From the NCBI GenBank assembly GCA_044359525.1, contig JBIKLY010000048.1:1-27106 (forward strand): a stretch of DNA of 27,106 nt, in the 5' to 3' direction. The DNA is from CAJBIL01 sp044359525. GTDB taxonomy: Bacteria; Pseudomonadota; Gammaproteobacteria; Burkholderiales; Rhodocyclaceae. The notes beneath the pieces are model-generated. The model did not search any database and was not told the DNA's origin. It saw only the letters and a program-made list of their open reading frames with translations. Below are positions 15,973 to 24,371 of this stretch, in pieces. Numbering within the stretch: position 1 is the first letter of the stretch; the number at the start of each line of letters is the position of its first letter. The translations under genes and the position numbers were made by a program.

Positions 15973-16005
15973 ACGCCGGGAAGGTTAATACCTCCCGGCG
16001 TTTTT
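15973..16005 (+). terminator. Intrinsic terminator after the parvulin gene
   Basis: ACGCCGGG (15973-15980) pairs with CCCGGCGT (15994-16001). An inner AGGT/ACCT extends the stem past one bulged A to a TAAT loop, and five T residues follow. It begins 25 bases after the stop codon. Confidence 0.9.
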
Positions 16006-16049
16006 CGTTCACCCGCACAACTCGCCAAGGCTGCATCACTCGCCGACGC

Positions 16050-16078
16050 TTGGCAGCGGGGAAGCAAAGGGTGAGAAT
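16050..16078 (+). promoter_or_regulatory. Candidate promoter for the TPR-CHAT gene
   Basis: TTGGCA (16050-16055) and GAGAAT (16073-16078) with a 17-base spacer lie after the terminator and 33 bases before the chosen ATG. The -35 is good and the -10 fair. Confidence 0.4.
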
Positions 16079-16111
16079 GGGCCGATACCTTTGCCGGCCT
16101 TCGAAATCACC

Positions 16112-19100
16112 ATGCGTCTGCTCTCCACCCGAGTTGCTGCCCGAGTTGCTGCCCACTTACTCCTGACTTTCTGCCTGGGAATGCCTTTATCGCAGGCACA
16201 GGCGGACGAAGAGGAACGTGAAGGTGATCTCCCCGCGTCCAGCACCGGGGCAATTGCGGAACTTGAAAAACAGATTGCCACACCACTGCCCGCTACCGCC
16301 CTGCCGCAGGAACTGTGCATCTTGCTGCACAAGCGCGGCGTAGCGCACTTACGCCTGGGCCACTACGACCAGGCGCTCGACGACTTCAAGCAGGCACTCG
16401 ACATGAAGCAGGCTGCCTCGCCGGAAAAATGGTGTGACCGCTGGCGGCTTCAGGGAGACATCCATCTCGCCATGCAGTCGACCGGTGACTGGCAAATTGT
16501 CGCCGGGTATGCCCAGGCAATCAGCGATGAATATCAAGCCGGCAACCAGTGGCACTATTTTGCGGCACAACTCTGGCTGGTCGACGCGCAGATCAAGCAA
16601 GCCGGGCTGCGCAAGGCAGATGAGGCTTTTCAGCGGGCCAGCGAAGTGCTGCCCAAACTGCGGTCGCAAAAGGGATGGGGTGTTTATGGTGCCCATTTTC
16701 TTGGTCGCCACAGCAGCTTCGCCGCAAAAATGCAGGAATTGCGCGGCAACCATGTTGAAGCCGAACGATTCCGCCGACAGGCGCTTAGCTATGCCCAGGA
16801 ATTTCTTGGGACCGTATCCGGCAAGCGATCACCGGAACATCTGGACATTCGCCTGGCAGCTGGCACCCTGACCGAGCGCAAACGACATCTGGCCGGCATT
16901 CTTGCCGTACAGGGAAAAACCGGCGAAGCCGAAATACTGGCTCGCCAGGCACTGCAGGAAACGCAAACCCGCTCGGGAAAGAACACCCTGGTCACCGCCA
17001 ATGCGCTCAGCATGCTGGGCAACATCAAGCTGCAACAGGGGCTGATTGACGAAGCACTTCGCTTACAAGAGAGCGCGCTCGCCGCACTGGAAAACTCCGG
17101 CGTCCGCAGCTACTCGACATCCCTTGCCAACCTGCGTATGCAAGTCGGCTTCCTGCTCGGCGTGCAGAACCGCTGGGCCGATGCGTTGAAAGCCTACGAG
17201 CAGCGCGATCAGGGGCTGCGCGGCAACGCCGGGCAATACCAAAAAACGGGGGCAAACAACCTCACCTGGGCAATGGCACTGCTCAAAAACCAGCGCACTG
17301 AAGATGCCGAAAAAATGTTGCGCAACATCATCAACTGGAACCTGAAAAAGCCCTTCGTCGATCCGCTCTATTTCGCCCACCTGCGCGGCTATCTCGCGGT
17401 GGTGCTGGTTGCCGCCGGGAAGAATGAAGCCGCCCTCAACGAATTCCGCGAAGCCTTCCCGGTACTGATGCGCCAGGCAGAAACCGACAACAGCGCAGAA
17501 AATGGCGGCTTCGTACGGCAATACCGGCTGCGCCTGATCGCCGAGGGCTACCTCGAACTACTGGCCCGTCTGGCGGGCGAAAAATCGACACCGGGAAATT
17601 TCGACGCTGCTGCCGAAGCCTTCAAGATTGCCGAAGTGGCGCGCGGCTCAAGCGTCCAGCAGGCCATTGCCAGCAGCGCAGCACGCGCCAGCCTGCCCGA
17701 CGCCGCGCTGGCCGAACTGGCGCGCCGAGAACAGGACACGGCCAATCAGATCAGCGCGCTGAACAAGCTGCTGACCCGCCTCGCCTCGGCGCCAGACGAA
17801 CAACGACTCGACAAGACCATTGCCGATATCCGAACTGACGTTATACGACTGGAGAAACAACACGCAGCCCTGCGCGGCGAGCTGATCGAACGTTATCCGG
17901 CCTACGCCGATCTGATCGCGCCAAAGTCGATCGCGCCTGCCGATATCCAGAAGGTATTGCACCGGAATGAAGCCACCGTTGCCATCTATGTTGCCGAGCA
18001 GGCCAGCTATGTCTGGACCATCACGCCGACACGCAGTGCATTCCGCACCATCGCACACTCGCGGCTTCAGCTTGACCGGCAGGTCGCTACCCTGCGCCAG
18101 GCCTTTGACCTGAGCGGCGACAACGTTCGCCCCTTCGACACGGCAACTGCGCTAAGCGTCTACCGCACGCTGCTGGCACCGGATGAAGCGCTCTGGGCGG
18201 ATGCCGGATTGCTCAACATCATCCCGCACGGCTCGCTGGGGCAACTGCCCTTCGCCGTCCTGCTCACGGCGCAATCGGCCAGCAAGAACCTTGCTGAGCA
18301 GCCGTGGCTGTTGAAAAAAGTGGCCATCGCCCAGCAGCCTTCCGCAGGAACCCTGATTGCCCTGCGCAGCCAGGGCCGCAGCGCAGCGGAACGCCGCCCC
18401 TTCATTGGCTTCGGCGACCCGCTTTTCATCATCCAGACATCAGGCAAACCCGCCGCCACGCGCTCGGTTCGCAATCTCGCCGTGGCACCCGTACGCGACG
18501 ACTTGCCGGGAAAAACCTCGGCTACCGGCGCGCCGCCTGACAGCGAAAGCTCGACACTCCTGCGCGGCTTTTCGCAACTGCCCCCCTTGCCCGACACCTC
18601 CGAAGAACTGAACGAGATCGGAAAAACCCTGGGCGCCAATCCAAAAACCGACCTCTTCCTCGGCAAAAATGCAACTGAAAGCAGAGTCAAGAGCAGCGAC
18701 CTCGCCGCATATCAGGTCGTCGCGTTCGCCACCCACGGCCTCGTTCCCGGCGACCTGCGCGGGCTCGATCAGCCCAGCCTGGCGATGGCCAACCCGACGC
18801 TGAGCGACGACCGGACCAACGACGGATTCCTGACCATGAGCGAAGTGCTCGGGCTCAAGCTCAATGCGGATTGGGTCGTGCTCTCGGCGTGCAACACGGC
18901 AAGCGGCGACGGCAAGAACGAAGAAGCCGTTTCCGGCCTCGGACGCGCCTTCTTCTTCGCCGGATCGCGCCGCCTGCTGGTGTCCTACTGGCCGGTGGAA
19001 ACGGTCTCGGCGCGCCTGCTGACCACCGAACTCTTCAAACGGCAAGCCCGGCATCCCGACGAGTCAAAAGCCGAAGCCCTGCGTCATTCAATGCTGCAAC

Positions 19101-19177
19101 TGATGACCCGCTCAAAGGAATACAGCCACCCGGTATTCTGGGCGCCGTTCGGCCTGATCGGTGACGCGGCACGGTAA
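16112..19177 (+). CDS. Exported TPR-CHAT protein (caspase-like protease domain)
   Basis: With the ATG at 16112 the product has 1021 residues. A basic, hydrophobic N-terminus ending in SQAQA before DEEE looks like a Sec signal peptide with cleavage near residue 27. TTG seven codons earlier is the alternative start. TPR-like helices run from about 60 to 470 (HLRLGHYDQALDDFKQAL, then several kinesin-light-chain-like repeats). A coiled coil covers about 530-600, and a C-terminal CHAT domain about 640-1018. The CHAT domain has ATHG with His875 and LSACNTASGD with Cys927, the expected protease dyad, and the usual end HPVFWAPFGLIGD. CHAT is a caspase/separase-like clan; substrates of such stand-alone proteins are mostly unknown. 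No CRISPR or gasdermin-like partner is adjacent. Confidence 0.88.
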   Translation: MRLLSTRVAARVAAHLLLTFCLGMPLSQAQADEEEREGDLPASSTGAIAELEKQIATPLPATALPQELCILLHKRGVAHLRLGHYDQALDDFKQALDMKQAASPEKWCDRWRLQGDIHLAMQSTGDWQIVAGYAQAISDEYQAGNQWHYFAAQLWLVDAQIKQAGLRKADEAFQRASEVLPKLRSQKGWGVYGAHFLGRHSSFAAKMQELRGNHVEAERFRRQALSYAQEFLGTVSGKRSPEHLDIRLAAGTLTERKRHLAGILAVQGKTGEAEILARQALQETQTRSGKNTLVTANALSMLGNIKLQQGLIDEALRLQESALAALENSGVRSYSTSLANLRMQVGFLLGVQNRWADALKAYEQRDQGLRGNAGQYQKTGANNLTWAMALLKNQRTEDAEKMLRNIINWNLKKPFVDPLYFAHLRGYLAVVLVAAGKNEAALNEFREAFPVLMRQAETDNSAENGGFVRQYRLRLIAEGYLELLARLAGEKSTPGNFDAAAEAFKIAEVARGSSVQQAIASSAARASLPDAALAELARREQDTANQISALNKLLTRLASAPDEQRLDKTIADIRTDVIRLEKQHAALRGELIERYPAYADLIAPKSIAPADIQKVLHRNEATVAIYVAEQASYVWTITPTRSAFRTIAHSRLQLDRQVATLRQAFDLSGDNVRPFDTATALSVYRTLLAPDEALWADAGLLNIIPHGSLGQLPFAVLLTAQSASKNLAEQPWLLKKVAIAQQPSAGTLIALRSQGRSAAERRPFIGFGDPLFIIQTSGKPAATRSVRNLAVAPVRDDLPGKTSATGAPPDSESSTLLRGFSQLPPLPDTSEELNEIGKTLGANPKTDLFLGKNATESRVKSSDLAAYQVVAFATHGLVPGDLRGLDQPSLAMANPTLSDDRTNDGFLTMSEVLGLKLNADWVVLSACNTASGDGKNEEAVSGLGRAFFFAGSRRLLVSYWPVETVSARLLTTELFKRQARHPDESKAEALRHSMLQLMTRSKEYSHPVFWAPFGLIGDAAR
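16131..16154 (+). repeat. Tandem 12-bp duplication in the TPR-CHAT signal region
   Basis: GAGTTGCTGCCC occurs twice without a gap and duplicates a four-residue unit, giving the RVAARVAA segment within the n/h-region of the signal peptide. It is in frame, so it lengthens but does not break the leader. Confidence 0.85.
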
Positions 19178-19217
19178 TCGAAAATACGCCCTCCTTTTGC
19201 ATCCGCACACCACAGCG

Positions 19218-19248
19218 TATGATGCACAAAATACTGTACATTTTGTAC
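19218..19248 (+). promoter_or_regulatory. Promoter -10 and operator candidate for the Phd-type antitoxin
   Basis: TATGAT at 19218-19223 is a good -10. Just downstream, GTACA (19236-19240) and TGTAC (19244-19248) form an inverted repeat around TTT, typical of short Phd/YefM operators. No strong -35 is seen (TTTTGC at 17 bases). AGGAGG at 19254-19259 is the ribosome binding site. Confidence 0.5.
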
Positions 19249-19264
19249 GGCACAGGAGGCCATC

Positions 19265-19555
19265 ATGGGTATTTCCGCAAGCGACGTTATCCCACTCTCG
19301 CACGCCCGAGCGAACTTCTCCGAACTGGCCGAAGAAGTCAAAGGCGGTGCTGAGAAGATCATTACCAAGAACGGCGAAAGCTATATCGCCCTGATCGACG
19401 CCAGCCGTCTGGACTACTACCACCAGTTGGAGCACGAGCACATTCACCTGTTGCTGATCAACGAAGCCTCCAGGGGACTCGACGATATGGCCACTGGCAA
19501 GGCGAAGGACGCCCGCAGCGTGATCCAGTCAATCAAGCGCCGTCGCAGCGTCTGA
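19265..19555 (+). CDS. Phd/YefM-family antitoxin
   Basis: The 96-residue protein starts with the Phd/YefM DNA-binding fold: VIPLSHARANFSELAEEVKGGAEKIITKNGESYIALIDAS, in adjoining segments, is the usual beta-alpha-alpha-beta core. The C-terminal part from about residue 55 is acidic and then basic, and would be the toxin-binding tail. An ideal AGGAGG lies five bases before the ATG. A GTACA/TGTAC inverted repeat upstream is a plausible autoregulation site. The toxin gene begins 19 bases after the stop. Together they form a type II module, independent of the RHH/PIN module in the window. Confidence 0.9.
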   Translation: MGISASDVIPLSHARANFSELAEEVKGGAEKIITKNGESYIALIDASRLDYYHQLEHEHIHLLLINEASRGLDDMATGKAKDARSVIQSIKRRRSV

Positions 19556-19574
19556 GTAGTAACGGGGACTGCTT

Positions 19575-19964
19575 GTGGCGAAAAAACCAGTCGTCAAATT
19601 CACCTCGAATTTTGAGCGCAACCTCGAAGACATCGAACTTTTCCTGAGCGATGTGGAGATACCGCAGGTCTTCGACGGCTTGCTGGATGAACTGCTCGAA
19701 ACGGTGATCCCGAACCTTGAGCGTTTCCCTGAAATGGGCAGGCCATTTTTGGCCCGCCAGCCGCGCTCCGTCGAGACCACGAATGCGCTGGCAACGCTCC
19801 GCGCAAAGTTGTCAACGCTGACGCCGGACGCGGACGCCCTGCGCGAATACGTCCTCAAGGATTATCTGCTGCTCTACGCGCCGATTGGAGGAGCGATTTA
19901 CCTGCTGTCCATCAGGCATCAGCGACAGCTTTCCTTCGACTTCGAAAGCCATTGGGGGCGATAG
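19575..19964 (+). CDS. RelE/ParE-superfamily toxin
   Basis: The 129-residue protein has the RelE/ParE outline: an N-terminal strand and helix (VKFTSNFERNLEDIELFL), a helical middle with NLERFPEMGRPF, and C-terminal strands (LREYVLKDYLLLYAPIGGAIYLLSIRHQRQLSFDF). The IRHQRQLSF ending is typical of ParE-like proteins. It is longer than the usual 90-100 residues, with extra sequence between RPFLARQP and LREYVL (about 61-92). Whether it cuts mRNA on ribosomes or inhibits gyrase cannot be told. GTG at 19575 is the only reasonable start near the antitoxin stop, although no strong Shine-Dalgarno precedes it (GGGGA at about eight bases is the best). Confidence 0.85.
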   Translation: MAKKPVVKFTSNFERNLEDIELFLSDVEIPQVFDGLLDELLETVIPNLERFPEMGRPFLARQPRSVETTNALATLRAKLSTLTPDADALREYVLKDYLLLYAPIGGAIYLLSIRHQRQLSFDFESHWGR

Positions 19965-19974
19965 ACCAACGCCA

Positions 19975-20001
19975 GTCAAGTTCTCTAACTGCGTACTTGA
20001 C
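19975..20001. repeat. Short inverted repeat between the toxin gene and purL
   Basis: GTCAAGT (19975-19981) and ACTTGAC (19995-20001) are seven-base inverted repeats with a 13-base spacer, in the gap between two converging genes. There is no T-tract. It may help end the toxin transcript or be chance. The rest of 19965-20096 shows nothing I can name. Confidence 0.35.
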
Positions 20002-20096
20002 GAAGTCCTGCTTATCAGCGGAACCAGGGAAGCCATACCCCTTTCACCTTAATCCGCCAAGCTTCCGGGGCAGGTTTCGATTTTTTTACTACAACC

Positions 20097-23000
20097 CTAC
20101 CCCACCCACTTGCGCGCATTGCGGAACATGCGTAGCCATGGCGAATCTTCGCCCCAAGCGGCCGGGTGCCACGACATCTGCACCGTGCGGAAAACACGCT
20201 CGGGGTGGGGCATCATGATCGAGAAGCGACCATCGGCCGTCGTCACGCCGGTAATGCCAGCCGGCGAGCCGTTCGGGTTGGCCGGATAGATTTCGGTCGG
20301 CTGGCCGGCATTGTCGAGGTAGCGCATGGCCACCAGAACGCGCGCCTGCTGGTCGACCGAATCGAACTCGGCCTGCCCTTCGCCGTGCGACACAACCACC
20401 GGCATGCGGCTGCCGTGCATGCCGGCGAAAAATAGCGACGGCGATTGCGGCACTTCTACCATGGTGAAGCGCGCTTCGAACTGCTCGACCTTGTTGCGCA
20501 CGAAACGCGGCCAGTCTTGCGCACCGGGGACCAGACCCTTGAGCGCGCTCATCATCTGGCAGCCGTTGCAGACGCCGAGCGCGAAGGTATCGGCGCGGCC
20601 AAAAAACGCAGAAAACTGGTCACGTGCGCGACCGTTGAAGAGAATCGTTTTCGCCCAGCCCTGCCCGGCGCCAAGCACGTCGCCGTAGGAGAAGCCGCCG
20701 CAGGCGACGGCGCCCTTGAAGTCAGCCAGGCTGACACGCCCGGCGAGGATGTCGCTCATATGCACATCGACCGAAGCAAAACCGGCGCGGTCGAAGGCCG
20801 CAGCCATTTCGACATGGCCGTTGACGCCCTGCTCGCGCAGGATGGCGACCTTCGGGCGAGCACCAACATTGACGAACGGCGCCACAATGTTGTCGGCCGG
20901 ATCGAAACTCAGCGTCGCTGACAGCCCTGTGTCGGCAACATCCAGAATGCGGTCGTACTCTTGCTGCGCGCATTCCGGATTGTCGCGCAGTTGCTGCATG
21001 CGGAAACTCGTTTCCGACCAGGCGCGCTGCAGATCAACACGCTTCTCGCGCAGCGCTATTTTGGCGTTGCGGATAACGCGCACTTCGTCCCACGGATTGG
21101 GCGCACCGATAAACTGCGTGCAAATACCCAGGCCAGCTGCGCGCAGAATATCCATCACCGCGCTACGATCGGTGCGGCGGATCTGCACAACGGCACCGAG
21201 CTCTTCAGTGAACAAGGCGCGCATCAGCAATTCAAAGGAACGACCGGCCAATAGATCAGGCTTCTTCTCGCTGCCATCGACATCGTTCATCAGCGGGTCG
21301 TAGCACAGGCCGTCCATGTCGATGGAGACACCGCAGTGCGCGGCGAAAGCCATCTCGGTGACGGCGGCAAAGAGCCCGCCATCGGATCGGTCGTGGTAGG
21401 CGAGCAGCAGATTGTCGCTGGCAAGTTTTTGTATCGCACCGAAGAAGGCGGCAAGGCGCGCCGGTTCATCCACGTCCGGTGCGTCGCTGCCGGTGGCGTT
21501 GAACACCTGTGCCAGCGCCGAACCCCCGAGACGATTCTTGCCGGCACCGAGATCGATCAGCAGCAGATCACTTTCACCGGCGTCGAGCACCAGCTGCGGC
21601 GTCAGCGTACGGCGTGCATCCTGGACGCGGGCAAAGCCGGTGACGATCAGTGACAGCGGTGAAACGACCTGCTTCTTCTCGCCTTTGTCATCCCATGCCG
21701 ACCGCATCGACAGCGAATCCTTGCCGACCGGAATCGACACGCCAATCGCCTGGCACAGATCGGACACTGCGCGCACCGTATCGAACAGGCGGGCATCCTC
21801 ACCCGGCGCGCCGGCGGCGGCCATCCAGTTGGCCGACAGCTTCACATCGCCGAGCTTCTCGATCGCGGCGGCGGCGATATTGGTCAGCGCCTCGCCGATG
21901 GCCATGCGCCCGGAAGCCGGTGCGTCGAGCACGGCGAGCGGCGTGCGCTCGCCCATAGCGAAGGCTTCGCCGAGATAGCCCTGATAGCCCATCAGCGTCA
22001 CCGCGACATCGGCCACCGGGACCTGCCACGGGCCGACCATCTGGTCGCGCGCGGTGAGGCCGCCAACGCTGCGGTCGCCGATTGAAATCAGGAAAGTTTT
22101 ATCAGCAACAGCCGGCAGACGCAGCACGCGGTAGGCGGCGTCCTTCAGTTCAACCGAAGTCGGATCAAAAGGCACGCTCAGCGGCGGCAGATGCACGACG
22201 TCGCGCGTCATGCGCGGCGGTTTGCCGAGCAGCGCGTCCATATCCATGTCGACCGGGTTGTTGGCGAAATGGCGGTCGGCGACGATCAGGCGCTTTTCGC
22301 TGGTCGTTGCGCCAACCACGGCAAACGGGCAACGCTCACGCTCGCACAGATGCGCGAATTCCTCCAGGCGCGACGGCGGGATGGCCATCACGTAACGTTC
22401 CTGCGCCTCGTTGCACCAGATCTCGGCCGGCGACATGCCCGGCTCTTCGATCCTGATCTCGCGCAGTTCAAAACGCGCACCACAGCCGGCGCCGTGCGCC
22501 AGCTCGGGCAAGGCATTCGAGATGCCGCCGGCACCGACGTCGTGGATCGACAGAATCGGATTGCCGTCGCCGGCCAGCGAACCATCGCCTTGCGGCGCGC
22601 CCATCTGCCAGCAACGGTCGATCACTTCCTGTGCGCGCCGCTGAATCTCCGGATTGCCGCGCTGCACCGAGGCGAAATCGAGGTCTTCGGTGTTGCTGCC
22701 GGTCGTCATCGAACTCGCGGCACCGCCCCCCAGACCGATCAGCATGCCGGGGCCGCCAAGCTGCACCAGTAACGTTCCGGCCGGGAAGGTCTCGGCCTTG
22801 AACGACTGGCTGTCCTCGATATTGCCGAGGCCACCGGCAATCATGATCGGCTTGTGATAGCCCTTGACCTCGCCGCCGACCAGCTGCTCGTAGGTGCGGA
22901 AGTAGCCGGTCAGGTTCGGACGGCCGAATTCGTTGTTGAAGGCGGCGGCGCCGATCGGCCCTTCGAGCATGATGTCGAGCGCCGAGGCGATGCGTGACGG

Positions 23001-24077
23001 ACGGCCGTAGGCAGCGGTCTGCGCTTCCCACGGCTGCAATGCGGAGGGGATATTCAGGTTGGATACCGAGAAGCCGCAGAGACCGGCCTTCGGCTTCGAG
23101 CCGCGCCCCGTCGCGCCCTCGTCGCGAATCTCGCCGCCCGAACCGGTCGCTGCGCCGGGGAAAGGTGAAATCGCCGTCGGGTGATTGTGCGTCTCGACCT
23201 TCATCAGGATGTGCGTCAGCGCATCACTGTAAGCGTAGCCGCCGTCGGCACGCGGATGAAAGCGCGGCAGGGTCGCGCCTTCGATCACCGACGAGTTGTC
23301 GGAGTAGGCGACGACGGTGCCTTGCGGATGCGCCTGGTGCGTCTCGCGGATCATGCCGAACAGCGTATCCTGACGCGGCGCGCCGTCGATCACCCAGGAG
23401 GCATTGAAGATCTTGTGCCGGCAATGCTCGGAATTGGCCTGCGCGAACATCATCAGCTCGACATCAGTCGGATTGCGCCCGGTCTTGACGAACAGATCGA
23501 CGAGGTAATCGACCTCATCCTCCGACAGCGCCAGCCCGAGCCGGCTGTTGGCCTCGACCAGCGCCGCACGGCCACCGCTCAACAAATCGATGCTGGCCAA
23601 CGGCTGCGGCGAAAAATGGCGGAAGAGATCGGCTGTCTGCGCAAAATCGCCAAGCACGGTTTCGATCATGCGGTCATGGATCAGCGCAACGATACGCGCA
23701 CGGTCTTCTGCCGACAGCGCGCCCCGCTTCGCTTCAATGCGGTAAGCGATACCGCGCTCGATGCGCTCAATGGCATCAAGGCCGCTGTTCCACGCAATGT
23801 CAGTGGCCTTTGACGACCACGGCGAAATCGTACCGACACGCGGCGTCACGAGGAACAACTCAGCCCGCCCGGCGTCCTCGCTGGCACGCTCTTCAAGCAA
23901 GGCCGCAAGCTGCGCGCGCTGCTCGCCAATCAACGGCCGGCTGAGCACGGCAAAATGCCAGTATTCGGCACTCGCCACGCTGGCGCCCGGCACAGCACTC
24001 GCAATGGCTTGCTGCACGCCCTGCAAACGAAAAGCAGAAAAAGCGGGAGCCCCGCGAAGGAAAATGATGTCGGCCAT
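20097..24077 (-). CDS. purL: Phosphoribosylformylglycinamidine synthase
   Basis: PurL converts FGAR, glutamine and ATP to FGAM in purine synthesis. The 1326-residue protein is the long proteobacterial type, slightly above E. coli's 1295. The N-terminal PurS-like domain precedes the linker. The first synthetase half has MMFAQANSEHCRHKIFNA and VETHNHPTAISPFPGAATGSGGEIRDE in adjoining segments. The second half has SIGDRSVGGLTARDQMVGPW and SVGKDSLSM-type motifs (seen as IPVGKDSLSM). The C-terminal amidotransferase has GVCNGCQMM with catalytic Cys1170, plus SHGEGQAEF and MMPHPER. The frame is unbroken. The ATG at 24077 begins MADIIFLRGAPAFSAFR, a family-like start, though its Shine-Dalgarno is poor. 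No other purine gene is in the window. Confidence 0.97.
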   Translation of the reverse strand: MADIIFLRGAPAFSAFRLQGVQQAIASAVPGASVASAEYWHFAVLSRPLIGEQRAQLAALLEERASEDAGRAELFLVTPRVGTISPWSSKATDIAWNSGLDAIERIERGIAYRIEAKRGALSAEDRARIVALIHDRMIETVLGDFAQTADLFRHFSPQPLASIDLLSGGRAALVEANSRLGLALSEDEVDYLVDLFVKTGRNPTDVELMMFAQANSEHCRHKIFNASWVIDGAPRQDTLFGMIRETHQAHPQGTVVAYSDNSSVIEGATLPRFHPRADGGYAYSDALTHILMKVETHNHPTAISPFPGAATGSGGEIRDEGATGRGSKPKAGLCGFSVSNLNIPSALQPWEAQTAAYGRPSRIASALDIMLEGPIGAAAFNNEFGRPNLTGYFRTYEQLVGGEVKGYHKPIMIAGGLGNIEDSQSFKAETFPAGTLLVQLGGPGMLIGLGGGAASSMTTGSNTEDLDFASVQRGNPEIQRRAQEVIDRCWQMGAPQGDGSLAGDGNPILSIHDVGAGGISNALPELAHGAGCGARFELREIRIEEPGMSPAEIWCNEAQERYVMAIPPSRLEEFAHLCERERCPFAVVGATTSEKRLIVADRHFANNPVDMDMDALLGKPPRMTRDVVHLPPLSVPFDPTSVELKDAAYRVLRLPAVADKTFLISIGDRSVGGLTARDQMVGPWQVPVADVAVTLMGYQGYLGEAFAMGERTPLAVLDAPASGRMAIGEALTNIAAAAIEKLGDVKLSANWMAAAGAPGEDARLFDTVRAVSDLCQAIGVSIPVGKDSLSMRSAWDDKGEKKQVVSPLSLIVTGFARVQDARRTLTPQLVLDAGESDLLLIDLGAGKNRLGGSALAQVFNATGSDAPDVDEPARLAAFFGAIQKLASDNLLLAYHDRSDGGLFAAVTEMAFAAHCGVSIDMDGLCYDPLMNDVDGSEKKPDLLAGRSFELLMRALFTEELGAVVQIRRTDRSAVMDILRAAGLGICTQFIGAPNPWDEVRVIRNAKIALREKRVDLQRAWSETSFRMQQLRDNPECAQQEYDRILDVADTGLSATLSFDPADNIVAPFVNVGARPKVAILREQGVNGHVEMAAAFDRAGFASVDVHMSDILAGRVSLADFKGAVACGGFSYGDVLGAGQGWAKTILFNGRARDQFSAFFGRADTFALGVCNGCQMMSALKGLVPGAQDWPRFVRNKVEQFEARFTMVEVPQSPSLFFAGMHGSRMPVVVSHGEGQAEFDSVDQQARVLVAMRYLDNAGQPTEIYPANPNGSPAGITGVTTADGRFSIMMPHPERVFRTVQMSWHPAAWGEDSPWLRMFRNARKWVG

Positions 24078-24095
24078 GATTTTGAGCGGAAAAAT

Positions 24096-24109
24096 GCAGG
24101 AAAACCTGC
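24096..24109 (-). promoter_or_regulatory. Terminator-like hairpin in the purL leader
   Basis: On the minus strand GCAGG-TTTT-CCTGC is followed at once by ATTTTT. It lies between the putative purL -10 and the ATG, starting 32 bases before the ATG. A five-pair GC stem with a T-run could act as a weak attenuator or a translation control element. Confidence 0.35.
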
Positions 24110-24130
24110 GTCAGAACAGCGGAAGGCGCA

Positions 24131-24136
24131 ATTATA
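24131..24136 (-). promoter_or_regulatory. Perfect -10 box upstream of purL
   Basis: TATAAT on the minus strand lies 53 bases before the purL ATG. No convincing -35 is seen at 16-18 bases. It is the best promoter candidate for purL. Confidence 0.5.
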
Positions 24137-24184
24137 GCCCACCCCTGCAGCACCCTGCGCCGTGCCGCACGCAGCAAGGCAATT

Positions 24185-24298
24185 AACCTACCGCAGAGGC
24201 GCAGAGGACGCAGAGATGGCGCAGAGAAAATCAAATTCTTGCCTGTATTTTTCTTTTCTCTGCGTTTCCTCTGCGCCTCCGCGCCTCTGCGTTGGGTT
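24185..24298. repeat. Long inverted repeat with CGCAGAG units, copy 2
   Basis: The left arm (24185-24230) and right arm (24254-24298) are imperfect reverse complements around a 23-base A+T-rich loop. The left arm starts CCTACCGCAGAGGCGCAGAG, matching the outer part of copy 1 at 1626-1728, and both end in GCAGAGAAAA on the loop side. Loop sequences differ entirely. It sits between divergent purL and nnr, so it cannot be a shared terminator. More arm mismatches suggest that this copy is older than copy 1. Confidence 0.9.
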
Positions 24299-24335
24299 TA
24301 AGGTCTAATGCAATCGCCCTGCACATAGCAAGGCA

Positions 24336-24365
24336 CTGACCATCCGATATTTTTTCGGCTAGTAT
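24336..24365 (+). promoter_or_regulatory. Candidate nnr promoter, possibly leaderless
   Basis: CTGACC (24336-24341) and TAGTAT (24360-24365) are 18 bases apart. The expected start of transcription would fall at or within a base or two of the nnr ATG at 24372, and no Shine-Dalgarno is present. Confidence 0.4.
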
Positions 24366-24371
24366 CCTCAC

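Noticed and set aside
16112..19177. TPR-CHAT gene considered as the protease of a type III-E CRISPR system
   Set aside because: There is no Cas7-11-type gene, no array and no reverse transcriptase nearby, and the protein appears to carry an export signal.
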